Positions 58,882 to 64,000 of a stretch of 64,000 nt of DNA are shown piece by piece. The translations under genes were made by a program, and so were the position numbers. The notes under the pieces are model-generated. The model searched no databases. It was not told the origin of the DNA and was given only the letters and a program-made list of their open reading frames with translations. The stretch is from contig JBALWA010000021.1 of assembly GCA_036960305.1 (NCBI GenBank), positions 1 through 64,000 on the forward strand, in the 5' to 3' direction. Origin of the DNA: JBALVT01 sp036960305. GTDB lineage: Bacteria; Pseudomonadota; Gammaproteobacteria; Pseudomonadales; Halieaceae. How positions within the stretch are numbered: the stretch's first letter is position 1; each line of letters opens with the position of its first letter.

Positions 58882-59904
58882 ATGGCACTGATGCGTATCA
58901 CCTCGCCACACGCACACGGCCCCATGCAAACTACGGCCGTAATGCAAAACGTGTTGCTGGCAACACTTCCGGGAATCCTGGTTCTTACCCACTTCTTCGG
59001 CTTTGGCACCATCGTCAACATCCTGTGGGGCTGCACCCTCGCCCTGGCATTTGAATCGATAGCGCTGCTGCTCAGGGGGCGACCGGTCGCGTTTTACCTG
59101 AAAGATTACAGCGCCCTGGTCACCGCCACCCTGCTTTGCATCGCACTGCCGCCCTATGCTCCCTGGTGGCTGATTGCGGTGGGGATGGCCTCCGCTATCC
59201 TTCTTGCCAAGCACCTATACGGTGGCCTGGGCTACAACCCCTTCAACCCGGCGATGGTCGGCTATGTGGTTCTGCTGATTTCCTTTCCCGTGCAAATGAC
59301 CAGTTGGGCGGCGCCACGCGGGCTTGGCGAGGTCCCCGGGTTCTTTGAGGCACTGCAAGCCTGCTTCCAACCCGCCAGCTTTGACGGCGTAACAATGGCA
59401 ACGCCCCTGGACGTGCTAAAACAGAACAACAGCCTCCTCATGAAGGACCTGTGGCGGGAAAATGCACAGTTTGGTCGCTGGGCCGGTATCGGCTGGGAGT
59501 GGGCGAACCTGGCATTTCTCGCCGGAGGCGCCTGGCTGCTATACCGCAAGATTTTTACCTGGCATGCCCCAGTGGCCATGCTGGTAACGCTCACAGTGAT
59601 GGCTGCTATTTTCTATGATGGCGGCAGTTCAGCCAGTGGCGGTTCCCCGGCATTTCATCTGTTGAGCGGCGCGACCATGTTCGGCGCTTTTTTTATCGTG
59701 ACGGACCCTGTTACCTCCGCCGTTTCCGTGCGAGGACGCCTTGTCTATGGCGCCCTTATCGGCGTGTTGATCTACATCATCAGGGCGAGTGGAAACTACC
59801 CCGATGCGGTCGCATTTGCCGTGTTAATCATGAACTTCGCCGCCCCCTTTATAGATCACTACACCCAACCCCGTACCTACGGACACAACCGGGGAGATCA
59901 GTAG
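58882..59904 (+). CDS. rsxD: Electron transport complex subunit RsxD (RnfD)
   Basis: This 340-residue membrane subunit has a covalent FMN attachment Thr expected in FDGVTMATPLDVLK (about residue 170) and about ten membrane helices. It forms the ion-conducting part of the complex together with RsxA, E and G. It starts one base after the rsxC stop. Confidence 0.95.
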   Translation: MALMRITSPHAHGPMQTTAVMQNVLLATLPGILVLTHFFGFGTIVNILWGCTLALAFESIALLLRGRPVAFYLKDYSALVTATLLCIALPPYAPWWLIAVGMASAILLAKHLYGGLGYNPFNPAMVGYVVLLISFPVQMTSWAAPRGLGEVPGFFEALQACFQPASFDGVTMATPLDVLKQNNSLLMKDLWRENAQFGRWAGIGWEWANLAFLAGGAWLLYRKIFTWHAPVAMLVTLTVMAAIFYDGGSSASGGSPAFHLLSGATMFGAFFIVTDPVTSAVSVRGRLVYGALIGVLIYIIRASGNYPDAVAFAVLIMNFAAPFIDHYTQPRTYGHNRGDQ

Positions 59905-59905
59905 C

Positions 59906-60544
59906 ATGAAGCTGGGCCAATCAATTACTGCCAACAGTGTGCTGCTGTCCGTTTTCGCTGTCTGCACCACCTTGCTGATTGCCGGCACCTTCCTACTGAC
60001 AAAAGATCGGATAGCCGAGGAACAGCGCAAGGCTGAAGAGAAAGCCCTGCTTGAAATTGTGCCGCAAAGCCGACACAACAATTCCATGTTAGACGATACG
60101 ATAGCGGTCGGGCCTACTTCACAGGGCCTGGGACTGAAGACCGACAAGCGAATCTATCTCGCTAAACAAGATGACAAGGTCGTTGCCGTCATCATTCCAG
60201 CGACAGCCTCGGATGGCTACAGCGGTGATATTCACCTGATCGTGGGTATCAACGCCGACGGTACAATTGCCGGTGTCAGGATACTCGCCCACAAGGAAAC
60301 GCCGGGGCTGGGTGATAAGGTAGACTTGAAAAAATCCGACTGGGTTTTAGGTTTCAATGGCAAATCCCTGGTTAATCCGGTGCTGGCAGACTGGGCGGTC
60401 AAGAAAGACAAGGGTGACTTTGACCAATTTACCGGGGCAACGATTACACCACGAGCGGTTGTTGCAGCCACACTGCGAGCCTTACAATACGCCGAGGCGG
60501 AACACGACGCGCTGTTCCTGACTCGACCTGCTGGAGAAATGTGA
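59906..60544 (+). CDS. rsxG: Electron transport complex subunit RsxG (RnfG)
   Basis: This 212-residue periplasm-facing subunit has one N-terminal helix (about residues 9-30) and the covalent FMN site QFTGATITPRAVV (Thr in TGAT, about residue 175). The block HKETPGLGDKVD is typical of FMN-binding domains. Its stop overlaps the rsxE start by one base (TGATG). Confidence 0.95.
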   Translation: MKLGQSITANSVLLSVFAVCTTLLIAGTFLLTKDRIAEEQRKAEEKALLEIVPQSRHNNSMLDDTIAVGPTSQGLGLKTDKRIYLAKQDDKVVAVIIPATASDGYSGDIHLIVGINADGTIAGVRILAHKETPGLGDKVDLKKSDWVLGFNGKSLVNPVLADWAVKKDKGDFDQFTGATITPRAVVAATLRALQYAEAEHDALFLTRPAGEM

Positions 60545-61257
60545 TGGCGGATACCAATTATCGAGAGCTTTCACTCAACGGTTTATGGAAGAACAACCCG
60601 GCCATCGTCCAGCTATTGGGGCTGTGCCCCTTACTGGCAGTCACCGGCAGCGTAGTCAACGCCATCGGCCTGGCACTCGCCACCACCCTGGTACTGGTCT
60701 GCTCTAACACCGCCGTCTCAATCATCCGTAATATTGTCTCGGATGCTATTCGCCTTCCCGCTTTTGTCATGATTATTGCAGCGGCGGTCACCTGCATTGA
60801 ATTACTCATGCAGGCCTTTGCCTATGAACTGTATCAAATCCTGGGTATCTTCCTGCCGCTCATTACCACCAATTGCGTTATTTTGGGACGTGCTGACGCG
60901 TTTGCCAGTAAAAACCCCGTGGCGCCTGCCCTGTATGACGGCCTTATGATGGGGCTGGGTTTCGGCCTGGTGCTGGTACTGCTAGGCGCACTCCGGGAGT
61001 TGATAGGCACAGGCGCACTTTTCGCCAATATGGATTTGTTGTTCGGCCCAAGCGCCTCAGAGTGGAAGCTGGTACTGGTCGATGGCTACCAGGACTTTCT
61101 ACTGGCCATTCTTCCGCCCGGTGCATTTATCTTCACCGGCCTTATCATTGCCTGTAAAAACCTTATTGATGCGCAAATCAAACATCGCCAGGACGCGCGA
61201 AAAGAAAAACCTGTCAAAGGGGGCAAGCGCGTACGGGTGACCGGCAACATTTCCTAA
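60544..61257 (+). CDS. rsxE: Electron transport complex subunit RsxE (RnfE)
   Basis: This 237-residue six-helix membrane subunit is homologous to RsxA, with GLWKNNPAIVQLLGLCPLLAV and PLITTNCVILGRADAF. It ends in a basic cytoplasmic tail. It is the last gene of the operon; unlike E. coli and Pseudomonas, no nth gene follows. Instead a convergent gene overlaps its stop by 4 bases. Confidence 0.95.
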   Translation: MADTNYRELSLNGLWKNNPAIVQLLGLCPLLAVTGSVVNAIGLALATTLVLVCSNTAVSIIRNIVSDAIRLPAFVMIIAAAVTCIELLMQAFAYELYQILGIFLPLITTNCVILGRADAFASKNPVAPALYDGLMMGLGFGLVLVLLGALRELIGTGALFANMDLLFGPSASEWKLVLVDGYQDFLLAILPPGAFIFTGLIIACKNLIDAQIKHRQDARKEKPVKGGKRVRVTGNIS

Positions 61258-61676
61258 TCGTCTGTTGCGCCGTCTATTTCAGAGTCGACTACCATCAGGG
61301 TATTGAGTAACTCGTCCACGGCGGCGTCATCCATACCACCATTGTCTTCATCACAGCTGTAGGTAATAAACAGCAACAGGGAGTCGTTGGCGACGTACCA
61401 TTCACGAATGGCAACCCCCTCTTCCTGACAATCAGCCTGCACCCCTGCGAACTCCCCCAGCTCAACCCGCTTCCACTCTAGTGGCTGCTCTGACTCGCTG
61501 CGGGCGATATTCTCCAGTTCCGCGGTATCAAAGACGCCTTCGTCCTTGTGAAGACTACTGAATTCGATACAACCTACCCCATCGCGATCCCCGACCAGAA
61601 TAGAGTCTTCTTCGGCTTCGGCCCACCACTCGGGCGGCAGCGCCATATTCCACCACTCCGTCTCCAGAACATTCAT
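61254..61676 (-). CDS. Acidic hypothetical protein
   Basis: This 140-residue, strongly acidic, soluble-looking protein starts MNVLETEWWNMALPPEWW and ends in an Asp-rich stretch (MVVDSEIDGATDD). No signal peptide or membrane helix is seen. Its build, with Trp-rich start, alternating strand-like segments and a central WKRVELGEFAGVQ, suggests a small alpha/beta domain of the DUF3805 type, but I am not certain. It occupies the place where nth often sits. Confidence 0.65.
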   Translation of the reverse strand: MNVLETEWWNMALPPEWWAEAEEDSILVGDRDGVGCIEFSSLHKDEGVFDTAELENIARSESEQPLEWKRVELGEFAGVQADCQEEGVAIREWYVANDSLLLFITYSCDEDNGGMDDAAVDELLNTLMVVDSEIDGATDD

Positions 61677-61707
61677 ACTTTTCCCCTCACAACTCAATTC
61701 ACTTCGC

Positions 61708-62160
61708 TTATAAGCGCTTCGACATCAGCAGAGCATCTTCACGCTCAGCCCCCTGCCGGTAATAGTTTTTACGTTGGCCTTCCACCTGAAACCCCATACT
61801 GGAATACAAGCCCTGGGCCGCGAGGTTCGATCGTCGAACTTCCAAAAAGCAACGCGTTACGCCCTTGACAGCCATGGCATCCAGAGCTGAAACCAGTAAG
61901 TCCCTCGCCAGCCCTCTGCGCTGATAATGTGGGCTCACGGCAATATTGTGAATATCGCCAGAATCCAGAACCCGGCAATAGACAATAAAGCCCACCACTT
62001 GCCCTGAAATCTCTATCAGCAGCGCGCGCTCAGACGCCTCCTCTCTGGCACAGGCCGCAGAAAACTGCTCCTCACGCCATGGGTATGCCGAGGCCTGACT
62101 GTCGATAGACCACAGGATATGCGTATCCTGTGGTAAAGCCGCCCTGATGGACCCGCTCAC
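61708..62160 (-). CDS. rimI: Ribosomal-protein S18-alanine N-acetyltransferase
   Basis: This 150-residue GNAT protein has the core HNIAVSPHYQRRGLARDLLVSAL (as HNIAVSPHYQRRG and LARDLL) and C-terminal NLAAQGLYSSMGFQVEGQRKNYY with the Glu/Tyr residues typical of RimI. It acetylates the N-terminal Ala of S18. It overlaps the upstream HolD-like gene by 4 bases, recalling the holD-rimI pairing of enterobacteria. Confidence 0.92.
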   Translation of the reverse strand: MSGSIRAALPQDTHILWSIDSQASAYPWREEQFSAACAREEASERALLIEISGQVVGFIVYCRVLDSGDIHNIAVSPHYQRRGLARDLLVSALDAMAVKGVTRCFLEVRRSNLAAQGLYSSMGFQVEGQRKNYYRQGAEREDALLMSKRL

Positions 62161-62867
62161 CCGGGCCGGGCAAAAGACTCAAGGTCCCGCCAAGCCTGTT
62201 TTTTCAACTGCGGGTTTCGCAACATCTCCGCCGTACTTACCGTACTGATATAGCGGTCATCACTCTGTTGTTCAGACGTCAGCCACCGCTGACTGCCGCT
62301 GCCCAGCAAGACCACACCCAGGCAACCTTCCTTCTCAAGTTTTCGATTCACAAATCCACCCAGACCAGCCCGGGCGGCCTCTTCGCCCTGATCCAATTGA
62401 CTGCTGCTGTGAATGGGCCAGTTAAATTGGGATGTTTTCGGCGTATCGTTGCCCCACCCAAGCACACGTGAAATCGACTGCAACAGGGCCAACTGATCTC
62501 GCATGATGGCGCTCTGTATCGGCATTTCCTCCAACCAGAGCCGCCCCCCCCCAACAAACGCAGCCATACAAAATTCGACTGCAGTGGCATTTTTTGAAGC
62601 CTTGCCGGCAGGCCGTTTTTCTGTATTTTCCGCGCGTACCCGCTTTGGCACCGCTTGCAAATCAATACGGGGCATTTGGTTCGCCGGTGCCACCACGTCG
62701 TTAGCCGGGGCAGTCCCTGCCACTTGTGGGGTCGGTTCAGCCTGGCCTTCGAGGCTCCTGACAACTACCAGCTTGGCTGTCGAAGCAGCGCCGGGGACGG
62801 GACCACGGGATATATAGGTAGCAATACCCATAGCATCCAGGTAAGCCCTTCGTTTGAGCTCGTGCAT
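62157..62867 (-). CDS. HolD-like protein (putative DNA polymerase III psi subunit)
   Basis: This 236-residue protein has an N-terminal segment RRAYLDAMGIATYISRGPVPG and C-terminal LRNPQLKKQAWRDLESF, matching the start (RRDWQLQQLGITQW) and end regions of E. coli HolD as I recall it. A Pro/Ala-rich linker (about 40-85) and a mid domain with WPIHSSSQLDQ and VVLLGSGSQRWL fill the middle. It overlaps rimI as holD does in E. coli. Psi links the clamp loader to SSB through chi. The match is weak and the protein is longer than E. coli HolD (137). Confidence 0.55.
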   Translation of the reverse strand: MHELKRRAYLDAMGIATYISRGPVPGAASTAKLVVVRSLEGQAEPTPQVAGTAPANDVVAPANQMPRIDLQAVPKRVRAENTEKRPAGKASKNATAVEFCMAAFVGGGRLWLEEMPIQSAIMRDQLALLQSISRVLGWGNDTPKTSQFNWPIHSSSQLDQGEEAARAGLGGFVNRKLEKEGCLGVVLLGSGSQRWLTSEQQSDDRYISTVSTAEMLRNPQLKKQAWRDLESFARPG

Positions 62868-62928
62868 GTCGTTACCCGTTCAAATTCATATTAGCGTTCA
62901 AAGCAGTTTATCAGGTTTCCGTGCGGGG

Positions 62929-63777
62929 CTATATCCATCGCCAGCCGTGATCAGCAAAGAATCGGATGCCAGACCGCATAAACAAACCGACATGCTTAAG
63001 GCCCTTGCTTGCTGCGTAGCCCCCGTGATGAACAATTTTTACCGCTGGGTGAAATACCAGCCGGCCCAACCGGCCCAAGCGCAGGGACAAATCGAAATCT
63101 TCGAAATACAGAAAATAGCGTTCATCAAAGCCACTCACGGCCAGCAGCATCTCGGTTCGCACCAACATGAAGCAACCACTTGCCAGCATGACGTCTACCT
63201 CCTCGCTCCCACTACAAACATCGCGCATTTCATAGTGATGCAGGCGAGTGCGGAACAACTTGTGAATAACGTCAGGGGCGAAAGCTCGCAGCAATAACAC
63301 AAACACTGAAGGATAGCGTTTGCAGAGGTACTCCTGACGGCCATCATCACCGGAAACATAAGGGCTCAGCAGCGCGATTGACGTGTCCTGTTGCAACCGC
63401 GTAAGCGCAATGCTCAAGGTTGATTCTGCCAGCTCAACATCGGGGTTTAATATCAGGTGCGCATCGCTGGTAAGCGATGGCATCACCCGGTTGTTACCCC
63501 CCCCAAAACCATCATTGCTGTCGGCGGCACAATACACCAGGCGGTACCCCTCGCTCCCAGGGCACTCTGAAAGCAGGTGTCGCACGCGCTCGGCGTAATC
63601 AGGGCAGAGTGTATTGTCGACAACATGGACCTGGGCTGAGGACAAGACCCCATCCAGCCGGGCCCTCTCCACCGACCGAAAGAGGCTATTTAAGGTACCG
63701 CGCAGTAAATCCACCGAACTACTGTAAAGAACGATCGCAACAGACAAGTGCGCGGGAGGTGATAAGCTGTTTTCCAT
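62929..63777 (-). CDS. Family 2 glycosyltransferase (rhamnosyltransferase-like)
   Basis: This 282-residue GT-A enzyme has an N-terminal nucleotide-sugar region (VAIVLYSSSVDLLRGTL), NDGFGGGNNRVM, the metal-binding ILNPDVEL (a DxD variant) and a catalytic-loop-like FLYFEDFDLSLRLGR. The set matches WbbL-type rhamnosyltransferases of O-antigen or exopolysaccharide pathways. It stands alone here. The acceptor is unknown. Confidence 0.88.
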   Translation of the reverse strand: MENSLSPPAHLSVAIVLYSSSVDLLRGTLNSLFRSVERARLDGVLSSAQVHVVDNTLCPDYAERVRHLLSECPGSEGYRLVYCAADSNDGFGGGNNRVMPSLTSDAHLILNPDVELAESTLSIALTRLQQDTSIALLSPYVSGDDGRQEYLCKRYPSVFVLLLRAFAPDVIHKLFRTRLHHYEMRDVCSGSEEVDVMLASGCFMLVRTEMLLAVSGFDERYFLYFEDFDLSLRLGRLGRLVFHPAVKIVHHGGYAASKGLKHVGLFMRSGIRFFADHGWRWI

Positions 63778-63833
63778 AAGTTCTGTAGTGTAACGGATTC
63801 AGGTTCAGCTGCTCAGGGTTAGGAACAATAATT

Positions 63834-64000
63834 ATGGTGTCACGCAGACAAATGGGGCCGGGTTTACTGGTGACCGCCGCGTTCATTGGACCGGGTACGG
63901 TTACCACCGCCAGCACAGCCGGCGCAAATTTCGGCTTTGCCCTGATGTGGGCGCTGGTTTTTTCCATTTTCGCCACACTCGTGCTGCAAGAAATGGCCGC
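63834..64000 (+). CDS. NRAMP-family divalent metal transporter (partial, cut by window end)
   Basis: Only the first 55 codons are in the window. They encode an N-terminal helix with GPGTVTTASTAGANFGFALMW and a second helix ending TLVLQEMAA, the signature start of NRAMP/MntH-type transporters that import Mn or Fe with protons. The ATG follows an AGGAACAATA ribosome-binding stretch. The remainder lies beyond the window. Confidence 0.85.
   Translation, partial: MVSRRQMGPGLLVTAAFIGPGTVTTASTAGANFGFALMWALVFSIFATLVLQEMA

Noticed and set aside
1..64000. tRNA, rRNA, CRISPR or prophage features
   Set aside because: No cloverleaf-type sequence, rRNA segment, regularly spaced repeat array or phage gene cluster was recognised while reading the window; a covariance search was not possible here.

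Overview
This 64 kb window is a gene-dense bacterial chromosome segment. Gene order points to a marine gammaproteobacterium of the Cellvibrionales/OM60-NOR5 (Halieaceae-like) type. The blocks supporting this are arsC-wrbA-DUF2069, hda-perM-DUF2066 beside purM-purN-DUF3108, and dcd / mrp / metG / rsxABCDGE, all arranged as in Pseudomonas-like gammaproteobacteria. The lipid/steroid-type oxidation genes and the indolepyruvate ferredoxin oxidoreductase are typical of OM60-like marine aerobes. This taxonomic call is inferred from gene order and protein resemblance. I saw no rRNA, tRNA, CRISPR array, prophage or transposase gene.

Layout. 1-2.1 kb: non-coding repeats, an SRAP protein and a mazEF toxin-antitoxin pair. 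2.1-7.0 kb: an acyl-CoA/steroid-flavoured block (DUF35 protein, thiolase-like enzyme, Tat-exported flavoprotein with cytochrome c, Nudix hydrolase, MaoC hydratase). 7.2-12.7 kb: MscS channel and an RND efflux pair. 12.7-19.6 kb: dgkA-efpL, glpE, sppA, DUF2069-wrbA-arsC, then yihY-thioredoxin-iodotyrosine deiodinase-like nitroreductase. 19.6-22.4 kb: a repeat-rich island around cysK and a GNAT gene, holding three large hairpins and a 53-residue exported protein. 22.4-29.9 kb: quinone reductase, an exported phosphatase-kinase fusion, a dicarboxylate-symporter/binding-protein fusion and a patatin/beta-barrel protein. 30-38 kb: DEAD helicase, S1-type RNA-binding protein, prlC, aqpZ, a PTPS-family enzyme, SDR, queuosine-precursor transporter. 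37.6-46.3 kb: amino-acid catabolism (NSS symporter, leucine-type dehydrogenase, indolepyruvate oxidoreductase, Lrp regulator, aminotransferase, omega-amidase). 46.3-61.3 kb: housekeeping (hda, perM, purMN, dcd, mrp, metG, rsxABCDGE). 61.3-64 kb: a hypothetical gene, rimI with a HolD-like gene, a glycosyltransferase and the start of an NRAMP transporter.

Most interesting points. (1) Three palindromic elements carry the same 23-nt loop; two have related 23-bp arms, while the third has wholly different 26-bp arms. The elements sit just after stop codons, and one appears to have replaced the stop codon of the quinone reductase. (2) A secreted PPP-type phosphatase is fused to a HipA/Fam20-like kinase fold. 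(3) A secondary transporter is fused to a periplasmic solute-binding domain. (4) A nitroreductase keeps the Glu-Tyr-Lys substrate triad of iodotyrosine deiodinase.
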